DNA of 44,514 bases from an uncultured Erysipelotrichaceae bacterium (GCA_948439995.1 CAOJNP010000008.1:1-44514); one strand, 5' to 3'. Numbered from the stretch's first letter, positions 34,869 through 43,980 are shown. Translations and numbers: made by a program. The notes: generated by a model not told the origin, from the letters alone.

Positions 34869-36479
34869 TTATTTATTTTCGATACTAGCTTTAATAAATG
34901 CTTGAAATAACGGATGTGCTGAAGTCGGCCTACTTTTAAATTCGGGATGAAACTGACAAGCAATAAAATAAGGATGCATATCGTGTGGAAGTTCAATGAT
35001 TTCTACTAAATTATTTTCAGGATTAATACCAGAAAAAATCATTCCCTTTTCTTCTAAAGATTGACGATATTGATTGTTAAATTCATATCGATGGCGATGT
35101 CGTTCTAAAATATTTTGTTGTTTATATATTTTTTGTGCTAATGTATCTTTTTTCAATTCACAAGCATAGTTCCCAAGTCTTAATGTTCCTCCTTTATTCA
35201 TAATTGTTTTTTGCTCCATCATTAAATCAATAATTGGTTCTTTACATATGGCATCGAACTCTTTGGAAGAAGCATTTTCTATTTTACACACATGACGGGC
35301 AAATTCAATTACCGCTATTTGCATACCAAGACAGATTCCAAAATATGGGATTTTATTTTCCCTTGCATATTGACATGCTAATATTTTTCCTTCTACCCCT
35401 CTACTTCCAAATCCTCCTGGAACTAGTATTCCTTTTGCTTGTTTTAAAAGAGTCCATTTTTCTTCTTCATTTCGTTCTAATAATTCACTATCGATCCATT
35501 CAATGCTTATTTTTGTTTCATAAAGATATCCTGCTGCTTTTAAAGCTTCTTTTACCGACAAATAAGCATCTTCTAATTCTACATATTTTCCGACTACAGC
35601 TATCTTGATTTCATTTTTTAAGTTATTTACTTTCTTTAATAATTCTACCCAATCTGTTAAATTGCTTTTTGTAATTTTTAATTCAAATTGTTTTAGTATA
35701 ATTTCTTCCATATTTTGTTTATGAAAATTGATTGGTAATTCATATATATTTTTTACATCTTTTGCTTCAATAATATTTTCTTGTGGCACACTTCCAAATA
35801 AAGAAATTTTTTCTTTTACATGACTTCCTAAATCAAATGGTGCTCGAGTTACAATAATATCTGGTTGAATCCCTAATCTTCTTAATTCAATAAGACTATT
35901 TTGAGTTGGTTTGGTTTTTAATTCATTGGATCCATATAAGTATGGAACTAATGTGGTATGAACAAATAATGTATTTTCTTTTTTTTGCTCTAAACGAAAT
36001 TGTCTTAACGATTCCATCATCACAGATGATTCAATATCTCCTACTGTTCCACCAATTTCTGTGATCACAATATCTGCTCCACTTGTTTTTGCCGCTTCAT
36101 AAATCTTATGTTTTATTTCATTTGATATGTGTGGAACAATTTGAATTGTAGCTCCTAAAAAATCTCCTCTTCTTTCTTTTTCAATGACACTACTATAAAT
36201 CTTTCCGTTGGTAATATTGGAAGTGTAATTTAGTTCTTCATCGATAAATCTTTCGTAATGACCTAAATCTAAGTCTGTTTCACAGCCATCAGCTGTTACA
36301 AATACTTCTCCATGTTGAATGGGTGACATGGTGCCGGGGTCTACATTCATATAAGGATCAAATTTTTGCATAAAGACTTTATATCCTTTTGCTTTTAATA
36401 ATAATGCAATACTGGATGCTGTTATCCCTTTTCCAAGCCCAGAACAAACACCTCCTGTTACAAAGACAAATTTCGACAT
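34869..36479 (-). CDS. pyrG: CTP synthase
   Basis: Makes CTP from UTP, ATP and glutamine; 536 residues, the normal length. The synthetase half begins with FVTGGVCSGLGKGITASS (P-loop; usual form GGVVSSLGKG) and has QKFDPYMNVDPGTMSP and ITEIGGTVGDIES. The glutaminase half has PGGFGSRG, the nucleophile Cys in FGICLGMQ, and HPEF near the end. A strong AAAGGAG site precedes ATG. The leader contains an intrinsic terminator between promoter and gene, consistent with the attenuation known for Gram-positive pyrG. It lies just after the Bce module and before liaF/DUF4097. Confidence 0.97.
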   Translation of the reverse strand: MSKFVFVTGGVCSGLGKGITASSIALLLKAKGYKVFMQKFDPYMNVDPGTMSPIQHGEVFVTADGCETDLDLGHYERFIDEELNYTSNITNGKIYSSVIEKERRGDFLGATIQIVPHISNEIKHKIYEAAKTSGADIVITEIGGTVGDIESSVMMESLRQFRLEQKKENTLFVHTTLVPYLYGSNELKTKPTQNSLIELRRLGIQPDIIVTRAPFDLGSHVKEKISLFGSVPQENIIEAKDVKNIYELPINFHKQNMEEIILKQFELKITKSNLTDWVELLKKVNNLKNEIKIAVVGKYVELEDAYLSVKEALKAAGYLYETKISIEWIDSELLERNEEEKWTLLKQAKGILVPGGFGSRGVEGKILACQYARENKIPYFGICLGMQIAVIEFARHVCKIENASSKEFDAICKEPIIDLMMEQKTIMNKGGTLRLGNYACELKKDTLAQKIYKQQNILERHRHRYEFNNQYRQSLEEKGMIFSGINPENNLVEIIELPHDMHPYFIACQFHPEFKSRPTSAHPLFQAFIKASIENK

Positions 36480-36499
36480 ATTTCTACTCCTTTAAAAAC

Positions 36500-36521
36500 A
36501 AAAAAAGTTCCTAAGAACTTT
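36500..36521 (-). terminator. Leader terminator (attenuator) of pyrG
   Basis: Minus strand AAAGTTC-TTAG-GAACTTT hairpin (36504-36521) and seven T. It begins only about seven bases into the predicted pyrG transcript and ends before the Shine-Dalgarno. In Bacillus pyrG, CTP shortage causes 5' slippage that prevents such a terminator from forming. Confidence 0.75.
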
Positions 36522-36534
36522 CTCGCTCTTTTTT

Positions 36535-36543
36535 ATTATAACA
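36535..36543 (-). promoter_or_regulatory. Extended -10 promoter of pyrG
   Basis: Minus strand TGT-TATAAT (TATAAT at 36535-36540). Downstream is AAAAAAGAGCGAG, so the start is probably at G36528 or in the A run. Confidence 0.6.
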
Positions 36544-36579
36544 TTCTTTTTTTAGGATTGAAATTGTAAATTTATTTTT

Positions 36580-37587
36580 TTAGTTTGATTTGAATTGATG
36601 TATCGTTCCTTTTGGAAAAGATATATATATTTTGGTATATTCTTTTTCTTTTGATTCAATCCATATGCCAAGATTTAATTGATCACATAATTTTTTGGCT
36701 AAATATAACCCCATTCCTGTTGCATTTTCTTTTTTTCGATCACTACCAGTAAATCCTTTTTCAAAAACACGTGGAAGATCTGAACTTTTTATTCCACAGC
36801 CATTATCGAAAATCATTAGTATGGTTTTATTTTGTTCTTGTGTACAAGATATTTCCAGTTTTTTCATTTTTTTATCAAAATATTTAACAGAATTTTGAAT
36901 TATTTGAGACAAGATAAAAGATAACCATTTTTCATCTGTATAAATTGTAGCATCTAAATTCTTAACCGAAAGTGTGATTTCATTTTTAAAAAAATAGTCT
37001 TTGTAATTTAATATCAGAGGATGAATTACTTCTGCTAAATTTAATTCTTTTACAAAATAATCTTTTTCGGTATTTTTACTTCTGGCATAATAAAGCATTT
37101 GTTCTATTAAATTATCCATTTTTTTAACGATTTCTTTTAATTCATAATTTTTTTCATTATCATAAGTTAATGACAATGCAGAAATAGGAATTTTGATTTC
37201 ATGAGCAAAACTTTCTACATATTCTTGATATTCTAAAACGTCATTTTCCATCTTTACCATTCGATCGTTCATGGCTTTGGTAGCCAATTTTAAAACGTCA
37301 TAATACGCTTTATCTTTTAATCGATGGGGCTTTGGTAATACTTCTGCTATTAAATATTTCTCTTCTAAATTTTTGATTGTTTGCATTATTTTTTGATATT
37401 CTTTTTTTGTTTTCCAATAATCGAAACAGAAATAAAAAATGAGACTAGTCATAAAGATAAGAAAACAATAGAATTGAATTATGGCTGGTAAATTTAATTC
37501 TCTAAATACTATTTTTAAGAAAAAGAAGAAAACAATTTGATAAAGAAGAAAAAAGATTTTTTCTTCTAGATAATAAAATAATTTCAT
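36580..37587 (-). CDS. Intramembrane-sensing histidine kinase, BceS-like
   Basis: 335 residues. Two membrane helices near 10-30 and 37-56 are joined by a very short outer loop, the BceS/GraS layout that senses through the partner transporter and not through its own outer domain. The H box is SFAHEIKIPISAL (His129), followed by QNSVKYF (N box), FDNGCGIKSSDLP (G1) and GMGLYLAKKL (G2). The start overlaps the response regulator stop (ATGA). It forms a unit with bceR and follows bceAB. Confidence 0.92.
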   Translation of the reverse strand: MKLFYYLEEKIFFLLYQIVFFFFLKIVFRELNLPAIIQFYCFLIFMTSLIFYFCFDYWKTKKEYQKIMQTIKNLEEKYLIAEVLPKPHRLKDKAYYDVLKLATKAMNDRMVKMENDVLEYQEYVESFAHEIKIPISALSLTYDNEKNYELKEIVKKMDNLIEQMLYYARSKNTEKDYFVKELNLAEVIHPLILNYKDYFFKNEITLSVKNLDATIYTDEKWLSFILSQIIQNSVKYFDKKMKKLEISCTQEQNKTILMIFDNGCGIKSSDLPRVFEKGFTGSDRKKENATGMGLYLAKKLCDQLNLGIWIESKEKEYTKIYISFPKGTIHQFKSN

Positions 37588-38243
37588 AATGTATATCCTT
37601 TTTTTCGTATCGTTTTTAATAAGTTTTTAATCCCAATTTCTTTTGCTTTTGTTCGTAGTCTATTAATATTAACCATTAAAATACCTTCATCTAAATAGCA
37701 TTTATCATTCCATAAATATTCTAATAATTCTTCTTTGGTTATAATTCTCTTTTCCTGTATAAAAAAATAATAAAGAATTCGAAATTCATTTCTGGTAAGT
37801 TCAATGCTTTTATCATTAAAACTTAAAAAAGATAAATGCAAATCTAAGGTGATGCCATTTCTGGTAAGATATCGAAAATGTTCTGGTCTGTTTTGTTTTA
37901 AAGCACGATGTATTTTTTCTAATAATATATGTTTGTTATATGGTTTGGATAGAAAATCAATTCCTCCAGATTGAATACTTAAAAGTTCATCTGTATCTGT
38001 ATTTCTACTGGTTACAAAAATAATCGGAACATGCTTTTTTTTCAATAATTCTCGACATATTTCATAACCATTTTGAAACGGTAGATTCACATCTAATAAG
38101 ATTAAATCTGTTTCTAGTGAGGCAAGAAAATGAGTTATCTTTTCAAAGTCATCGATGACTGTAGTAAGATAACCATTTTCCTTTAATAATTTAGCAAGTT
38201 CTTCTCTTATTTTTTTATCATCTTCTACAATTGTTATATTCAT
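37584..38243 (-). CDS. OmpR-family response regulator, BceR-like
   Basis: 219 residues. The receiver domain has acidic pocket VEDD (6-9) and phospho-acceptor Asp51 in LILLDVNLP, then TSRN and the K in LSKPYNK. The C-terminal winged helix (about 125-219) has ELTRNEFRILYYF and the RTKAKEIG recognition segment. The expected targets are bceAB and perhaps other envelope genes nearby. It is preceded by an extended -10 promoter separate from bceAB. Confidence 0.93.
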   Translation of the reverse strand: MNITIVEDDKKIREELAKLLKENGYLTTVIDDFEKITHFLASLETDLILLDVNLPFQNGYEICRELLKKKHVPIIFVTSRNTDTDELLSIQSGGIDFLSKPYNKHILLEKIHRALKQNRPEHFRYLTRNGITLDLHLSFLSFNDKSIELTRNEFRILYYFFIQEKRIITKEELLEYLWNDKCYLDEGILMVNINRLRTKAKEIGIKNLLKTIRKKGYTL

Positions 38244-38289
38244 ATTTATATCTCATTTCTTTTTTTCTTTATTTTATTTCACTTTCGAA

Positions 38290-38298
38290 ATTATATCA
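38290..38298 (-). promoter_or_regulatory. Extended -10 promoter of bceR-bceS
   Basis: Minus strand TGA-TATAAT (TATAAT at 38290-38295), weak -35. Confidence 0.55.
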
Positions 38299-38310
38299 TT
38301 GTTCTTTCTA

Positions 38311-40287
38311 TTATTCTTCAATATTTTTTTTATATCCAAAGTAAGTTGTCAGAAAATAGATGAAATAGATGATCAAAAATAGAACAAAATTCATCATAAA
38401 ATAGCTAATATAAATAGTATTTGTTTCTAAACTAATTTGAAAAATACGGTTCATAGAATAAAGAGAGAAAAAGCTTACAAGAAAGGGATAAATAATTGGA
38501 AATAAGAAGAATAAGGAAAGTTGTTTTAAAATTGTTTTTTGAATGGCTTCTTTTTTGACTCCTAATTTCTTTAATACAGTGTAACGATATTTATATTTTG
38601 TAGAATCACTCAGTGATTGAATAGCTAAAATCGTTCCTACAACTGAAATAAATATAAATGCTATATAAAAGCAAACGAATGAACAAATGGTTAACATTCC
38701 TTTGTTGTTTGCAATTTCTTGACCACGCACAACAAGATTAGCTAGTGAATAACATATCTCGTAACCATAATCATTTTTTTCACAAAAATCTGGATTGGAT
38801 AATAGTAATAATTCTTTGGCAAATTCTTCGGTAGTTTTTTCTTTGGTATTTAATATTAGATGAGAATTATTACTTGGTAAATCTTTGATTGTTTCATCTG
38901 GAACTATGATTATGTAACCAAGGCCAAAGGAAAGATTTTGAAAGTATCCATCACTTTTGATTTCTTTTTGTTGTAATGTTATTCCATTTGTGAGTGTAAT
39001 TTGTTGAATTTCTTGCTTTTTTAATTCTTTCTCCATTTCTTTGGAGCAAAGAATAGAAAATTCATTATTATTAATGTGCATTGTTTCTTTTTGTTGTAAC
39101 GATAATAAGGTATTAATATCACTTAATTTGATGATCTCATCAAATTTTTTCCAGCCTTGAAGTTCTTCTTTTTGTATTTTCATTTTGATATTGTTATTTG
39201 TATCTTGATAATCTTGATAAATGAATTGATCTGTAATCGTATAGTTTTCTTTTATTTTGTTTAAATGTTCGGAAAAGTCCATATCGGTCTTAGAAATGAT
39301 CATTTCATAAGGTGCTCTTCGCTTGATTTGATATTCAAACATTCCTTTCATAAGACTTGAAACATTAAGAGCAATTAATGTAAGGGTTATTAAAACTGTT
39401 AGAGTACCCATTGTAAAACTCATAGTTTTGATTTTAGAAGAAAAAGTTCTTGTAATAAATAAGTAATCTTTTTTGTATTTTCTTTTTTTCTTTTTTAATA
39501 TCATTTTTACTAAAAAATCTGACAGTGTTACCGTAACTCCATAAATACTTAAAATTATGAAAAAGAGTGAAATTAATATAATAGCCATGGATGGTTCTTG
39601 TCCCACATTTTTAAATTGAGCATCAAATAAAAGGAATGCTGCTACCCCTAATATAAGGGAACATAAAAATCCATAATGACGCATGGTAGGAGGAATTTTT
39701 GTTTTTTCATTTTGTTTTTCGAAATAAAGTAAATCGTAAATTTTTAATTTTTTCATTCTTTTTCGAAGAAAGAATAAAACAAAAAAATAGATTAGTGAAA
39801 AGGAAAGAATAGTTAAGAATACAGATTGGATTGTCATGTTGATATTGATTAATGTAGGTAATTCAAAGATATTCATCATAGCAAACGATAAAAGAATACT
39901 TATGAAATATCCTAGTGGAAAAGATAGTATGATCGAAAAAATTCCTAGTAAGAAGTTTTCTAATGTAAAAAGGTTTGTAATTTGATTTTTTTTAATTCCT
40001 AATATTAGATAAGTTCCAAATTCTTTGCTTCGTTTTTGAAACATAAATTTACTTGTATAATTAATTAAAAAACAAATGATAAATACAAATATTATATTGA
40101 CGACAATCATGACGAATTTAAAATTTTCCATGATATCAGATAGCTCTAATACTTCTTTGGCATTGCTTATTAAATTCAAAGCGAATAAAAAGGAAAAAGC
40201 AAGTGTAACTGTAATAAGATATATTACATAATCTTTGATACTACGTTTGACATTTCGTATTGCAAGTTTATTTAACAAGATCAACAT
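38311..40287 (-). CDS. Bacitracin/peptide-export-type ABC permease, BceB-like
   Basis: 658 residues with about ten membrane helices in an FtsX-type layout. A large extracytoplasmic domain of about 200 residues (roughly 325-530) is inserted before the last three helices; this is the peptide-sensing part of BceB proteins. The N-terminus NKLAIRNVKRSIKDY is typical. It overlaps bceA by 20 bases. ATG 40287 is very close to the AGGAGG site; TTG at 40284 or 40278 is also possible and would shorten the protein by one or three residues. With BceA and BceS/BceR it forms a sensing and target-protection complex for cell-wall-active peptides. Confidence 0.9.
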   Translation of the reverse strand: MLILLNKLAIRNVKRSIKDYVIYLITVTLAFSFLFALNLISNAKEVLELSDIMENFKFVMIVVNIIFVFIICFLINYTSKFMFQKRSKEFGTYLILGIKKNQITNLFTLENFLLGIFSIILSFPLGYFISILLSFAMMNIFELPTLININMTIQSVFLTILSFSLIYFFVLFFLRKRMKKLKIYDLLYFEKQNEKTKIPPTMRHYGFLCSLILGVAAFLLFDAQFKNVGQEPSMAIILISLFFIILSIYGVTVTLSDFLVKMILKKKKRKYKKDYLFITRTFSSKIKTMSFTMGTLTVLITLTLIALNVSSLMKGMFEYQIKRRAPYEMIISKTDMDFSEHLNKIKENYTITDQFIYQDYQDTNNNIKMKIQKEELQGWKKFDEIIKLSDINTLLSLQQKETMHINNNEFSILCSKEMEKELKKQEIQQITLTNGITLQQKEIKSDGYFQNLSFGLGYIIIVPDETIKDLPSNNSHLILNTKEKTTEEFAKELLLLSNPDFCEKNDYGYEICYSLANLVVRGQEIANNKGMLTICSFVCFYIAFIFISVVGTILAIQSLSDSTKYKYRYTVLKKLGVKKEAIQKTILKQLSLFFLFPIIYPFLVSFFSLYSMNRIFQISLETNTIYISYFMMNFVLFLIIYFIYFLTTYFGYKKNIEE

Positions 40288-41035
40288 CTCCTCCTAATAA
40301 AGTTAAAACATCTAATATTTCATCAAAGAATTCTTTTCTTGTTTTTTCTCCTTTTCTGATTTCATTAAATATTTTTCCATCTTTTAAGAATAAGACTCGG
40401 GTTACAAAACTTGCACTAAAAGCATCATGAGTTACCATTAAAATCGTTGCTTTCAATTCTTGATTCATTTGCATCATTGTTTCTAAAAGCATTCTGGAAG
40501 CTTTGGAATCCAAAGCTCCAGTTGGTTCATCCGCTAAAATTAATTTTGGGGAATGAATTAAAGCTCTTGCACATGCACATCTTTGCTTTTGCCCTCCAGA
40601 TACTTCATAAGGAAATTTTTTTAAAATTCCTTCTATTCCTAATCGAGTTGCTATTTCTGATACATTTTTTTCAATATCATTTTCATTTTGATGATTAATA
40701 ATAGAAGATAAAGCAATATTTTCTTCTATTGTTAATGTATCTAAAAGATTAAAATCCTGAAATATAAATCCTAATTCGGTTCTTCTAAAATCTGATAATT
40801 CATCTTCATTCATTTGGGTAATATCTTTTTGATTGATTAAAACATAACCACTGGTTACTGTATCAATTGTCGAAATACAATTTAATAATGTCGTTTTTCC
40901 GGAACCACTAGCTCCCATAATTGCAACAAATTCTCCTTTTTCTACTGTAAAATCTATTCCGTTCAATGCTTTTGTTATTAATCCCGAATCTCCATAATAT
41001 TTTTTTACTTGTTCTATTTTTAAAATCGTTTCCAT
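40268..41035 (-). CDS. Peptide-resistance ABC ATPase, BceA-like
   Basis: 255 residues, MacB/BceA class. Walker A GASGSGKTT near 41-49, Q loop FIFQDFNLLDTLT, signature VSGGQKQRCACARAL, Walker B LILADEPTGALD and the switch TMLMVTHD-like ILMVTHDAF are present. It is the first gene of bceA-bceB. The ATG follows AAAGGA. The gene has its own extended -10 promoter just after the terminator of the DD-carboxypeptidase gene. Confidence 0.94.
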   Translation of the reverse strand: METILKIEQVKKYYGDSGLITKALNGIDFTVEKGEFVAIMGASGSGKTTLLNCISTIDTVTSGYVLINQKDITQMNEDELSDFRRTELGFIFQDFNLLDTLTIEENIALSSIINHQNENDIEKNVSEIATRLGIEGILKKFPYEVSGGQKQRCACARALIHSPKLILADEPTGALDSKASRMLLETMMQMNQELKATILMVTHDAFSASFVTRVLFLKDGKIFNEIRKGEKTRKEFFDEILDVLTLLGGDVDLVK

Positions 41036-41058
41036 TTTTAAAACGTCCTTTCTTTACC

Positions 41059-41067
41059 ATTATAGCA
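41059..41067 (-). promoter_or_regulatory. Extended -10 promoter of bceA-bceB
   Basis: Minus strand TGC-TATAAT (TATAAT at 41059-41064). The region upstream is the terminator hairpin of the preceding gene. Confidence 0.55.
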
Positions 41068-41070
41068 AAG

Positions 41071-41097
41071 AAAAACTGTAAAAATTATTACAGTTTT
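41071..41097 (-). terminator. Rho-independent terminator of the DD-carboxypeptidase gene
   Basis: Minus strand AAAACTGTAA/TTACAGTTTT (41088-41097 with 41072-41081) followed by T; the stop codon is in the stem. Confidence 0.8.
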
Positions 41098-42311
41098 GTA
41101 AAGTTTTTTTTGTTTTTTCTGATTAAGATTAAAAAAATTATAAACAATACGATGATGATAATTGGGAATAACAATGACTTTTGTTCTATTGCAAACGTTT
41201 TCAAATCAAAATGAAGTGTGTTTTCTAATAAAATATCGGTATTATATATTTCTTCTCCTTCATAGAATATTTTTAAACTTCCAAGTTTGGTACCTTCTTT
41301 GGTATTGTATTTTATTTCTTGAATTCCCTCATATTGGTATTCTAAATCTTGTTTTTGAAATTTTTTGGAAACATATTTTTGAATGGTTTCTTTGGCTTTC
41401 CAATCGATTTGTTTTTCTTTGGCATATTGCGTTTTTAAACTTAATATTGAATCATTTTTTTCTAAAATAGATTTGGTTTCAAAATGATTCATAAAATATT
41501 CATATATGTTTTTGGCATCATAAAAATGATAAGGAGCTGTTTTATCATTTTGTGCCCTAGCTGTAATAAGCATATAATTGGTTCCATTATATTTGGCTAT
41601 ACTTGCAAGACAAAGTCCAGCATTTTCTGTTGTTCCTGTTTTACCACCTTCTAAGTAATCCATGGATAATTCATATTTTTCAATGTTTTTTAGAATGGTA
41701 CTTTTAACAGAAAGCTTATGGTCTGTCATGGTGTAATGAGAGCTTGTAAAAATCGTTTTCAAAGTGTCATTTTGTAGTGCATATTGAAACATGATTCCTA
41801 CTTCTTTTAACGTAGAATAATGATTTTGTTCATCTAAACCTGTTTCATTTTGAAAGTGAGTATTTTTTAAATTTAATTCTTCTGCTTTTTGATTCATTAA
41901 ATTAACAAATTCTTCTCTACTTCCAGCTACGACTCTCGTAATTGCTTGGGCTGCATCTGCTCCAGAAGGAAGTAACAGTCCATATAATAAATCTCGATAA
42001 GTAAGCGTTTGTCCAACAAAAAATCCTGCTACAGCAGCATTTGCTTCTTCTAATCCTTTTAAATCTTCATTCGTTATGGTAATTGTTTTGTCTAAATTAT
42101 CTATTTGTTCTATTGCCACAATGGCAGTCATGATCTTGGTAAGAGAAGCAATCGCAATTGGCTCTTCAGCATCTTTTTCATATATTATTTTTTGCTCATC
42201 TAAATTATATAATAAAGCATTTTTGGAATGAAGATCCAATTCAATAGCAAAGACAGAATGGAATAAGAAAAAGAATGCAAGCATTCCAAATAACATATAT
42301 CTTTTTTTCAT
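41088..42311 (-). CDS. D-alanyl-D-alanine carboxypeptidase (low-molecular-weight PBP)
   Basis: 407 residues, trims the terminal D-Ala of peptidoglycan stem peptides. A signal peptide (1-22, cut after SVFA) and a C-terminal membrane helix (about 378-398, followed by RKNKK) place it on the outer face. The catalytic S-x-x-K is SLTK (S56, K59) and K-T-G is GGKTGTT (about 223). The middle S-x-N motif reads LPSGADAA, with Ala in place of the usual Asn (A118). A beta-rich C-terminal domain (about 275-370) precedes the anchor. The start follows GTAGGTGA. It lies downstream of fmt and an anchored protein. Confidence 0.92.
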   Translation of the reverse strand: MKKRYMLFGMLAFFFLFHSVFAIELDLHSKNALLYNLDEQKIIYEKDAEEPIAIASLTKIMTAIVAIEQIDNLDKTITITNEDLKGLEEANAAVAGFFVGQTLTYRDLLYGLLLPSGADAAQAITRVVAGSREEFVNLMNQKAEELNLKNTHFQNETGLDEQNHYSTLKEVGIMFQYALQNDTLKTIFTSSHYTMTDHKLSVKSTILKNIEKYELSMDYLEGGKTGTTENAGLCLASIAKYNGTNYMLITARAQNDKTAPYHFYDAKNIYEYFMNHFETKSILEKNDSILSLKTQYAKEKQIDWKAKETIQKYVSKKFQKQDLEYQYEGIQEIKYNTKEGTKLGSLKIFYEGEEIYNTDILLENTLHFDLKTFAIEQKSLLFPIIIIVLFIIFLILIRKNKKNFTKL

Positions 42312-42362
42312 TTTTTCACCTACTATTCATTTTATTAAATCCATTTAAAGTTTTTTCCAAAT

Positions 42363-42971
42363 TTATTTTTTTTCATAAAAAGAAAGCGTATAAAGTTGTT
42401 CTGCTGTTTCAATTTCAATCGTGCGAATTCTTTCCATATTCATTTTTATTGTTATCGTTTCTGTTTCATTTTGATATTGCATTATTTTTGTGTTTTCTTT
42501 TTGCTCTTCTGATAAAGTTAGACTATTAAAGAATAATTTTAATTGGGAAAGTTGTAAATAATTTTCCTCTACTCCTTCATATAAATTTTCAGTTTCTATT
42601 TCTTCTGAATTCATTATTTGATATGTCATTTTTCCAGTTCTTTTGTATTTAATGATACCTATTTTTGATTCTCGAAATCCGATATCTGTTTCATTTTCTA
42701 TTTTTCCATTGTATGTAATAATATCATTTGTTATTTTATTTTTTATCGTGTATTCATATGAATAGTTGTTTTCTTCTAAATTCTTCCACATAACTTTAAA
42801 ATCAATAAATTCTTCTACAGAATTTTTTGAAACGTTGGTTTGACCATCGTTTTGAAATACTAAAACCACTATTGCTATACTAAAAAAGAAAAACCATAAA
42901 CCTAATTTAATCATTGCTTTTCCTCTTTTACTATCCCATAATTTTTTTAATTTGTTCGGTTCTTTTTTCAT
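42363..42971 (-). CDS. Single-pass membrane protein, function unknown
   Basis: 202 residues, no recognised family. A basic N-terminus (about 1-20) and one membrane helix (about 21-40, WFFFFSIAIVVLVF) are followed by an extracytoplasmic, Glu/Thr-rich, probably beta-stranded domain with alternating residues (ETDIGFRESKIGIIKYK, ETITIKMNMERIRTIEIET), reminiscent of LolA/LppX-like or DUF-type half barrels. There is no cysteine. It is four bases after fmt, so cotranscribed, and 51 bases before the DD-carboxypeptidase gene. A role at the cell surface is inference only. Confidence 0.75.
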   Translation of the reverse strand: MKKEPNKLKKLWDSKRGKAMIKLGLWFFFFSIAIVVLVFQNDGQTNVSKNSVEEFIDFKVMWKNLEENNYSYEYTIKNKITNDIITYNGKIENETDIGFRESKIGIIKYKRTGKMTYQIMNSEEIETENLYEGVEENYLQLSQLKLFFNSLTLSEEQKENTKIMQYQNETETITIKMNMERIRTIEIETAEQLYTLSFYEKK

Positions 42972-42975
42972 CTTT

Positions 42976-43908
42976 TCACTTCACTTTTTGATTTTGTAAT
43001 TTGGCTTTATCGATCCCGTTTAAATAATCTTTGGTGGGCATTATTTTTTTCCCAAAAGGCTTTATTTTTGTTACGTATAGAATCCCATCTTGACAAGTAA
43101 TTCCAATTGCATCTTTGGTAATATCTTTTATTATTCCTACTTCTTTTATAGTTTCTTCTTTAAACTTTGCTTCTAATATTTTTATTTCAGAATCAAAAAG
43201 AATGAAATGAGCAGTTGGCCAAGGATTTAAACCACGAATTTGATTTTGGAGCTCATTTCCTGTTTTCGAAAAATCCAAATGTTCTTCTTCTCGTTTTATA
43301 TTATAAGCATAAGTTGCTTCTTCTTCTTTTTGTTTTTCACGTTTATTAGTTTTGGCAATAATACTTGGTAATACTTCTTTTAATAAATTAGCTCCCATCG
43401 TCGATAATTTATCATGAAGTGTTCCTACATTATCATCTGGTTGAATTTGATATACTTCTTTTTGAATCATATCACCTGTATCCATACCTTCATCCATATA
43501 CATAATGGTAATTCCAGTTTCTTTTTCCCCATTTATTAAAGCTTTGTGAATTGGTGCTCCACCACGATATTTTGGAAGAAGAGAAGCATGTACATTAATA
43601 CAACCAAACTTTGGACAATCTAATAATTTTTTGGGAAGAATTTGACCATAGGCACATGTAATAATGATATCTGGTTGTAATTTTATAATTTCTTCCAATT
43701 CTTTTTTGATTTTAATGGGTTGAAAAACAGAAATATGATGTTCTAAAGCATATTGTTTCACAGGAGAAGGAGTTAAAATTTGCTTTCTACCTACTAATTT
43801 ATCTGGTTGTGTTACTACTAATTCTACTTGATAATTCTCATGTAACATTTTTAATACTGGAACTGAAAATTCGGGAGTACCCATAAATACAACTCGTATC
43901 TTTTCCAT
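42976..43908 (-). CDS. fmt: Methionyl-tRNA formyltransferase
   Basis: Formylates initiator Met-tRNA; 310 residues. The N-terminal Rossmann domain starts IRVVFMGTPEFSVPVL, the catalytic triad is N105, H107 (INVHASLLPKYRGGAPI) and D143 (GMDTGDM). The C-terminal OB domain has RGLNPWPTAHF and a final IKPFGKK segment. AAGAAGGA precedes the ATG. It is transcribed from a good promoter and followed closely by the anchored protein. The usual partner def (deformylase) is not in the window. Confidence 0.96.
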   Translation of the reverse strand: MEKIRVVFMGTPEFSVPVLKMLHENYQVELVVTQPDKLVGRKQILTPSPVKQYALEHHISVFQPIKIKKELEEIIKLQPDIIITCAYGQILPKKLLDCPKFGCINVHASLLPKYRGGAPIHKALINGEKETGITIMYMDEGMDTGDMIQKEVYQIQPDDNVGTLHDKLSTMGANLLKEVLPSIIAKTNKREKQKEEEATYAYNIKREEEHLDFSKTGNELQNQIRGLNPWPTAHFILFDSEIKILEAKFKEETIKEVGIIKDITKDAIGITCQDGILYVTKIKPFGKKIMPTKDYLNGIDKAKLQNQKVK

Positions 43909-43951
43909 CTTTATCCTTCTTTCTTAGATTTTATAATTTATTCTGTTTTTT

Positions 43952-43980
43952 ATTCTATCATTGAATCATAGAATTGACAA
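43952..43980 (-). promoter_or_regulatory. Promoter of fmt
   Basis: Minus strand TTGTCA (43975-43980), 17-base spacer, TGA then TAGAAT (43952-43957). Confidence 0.7.
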
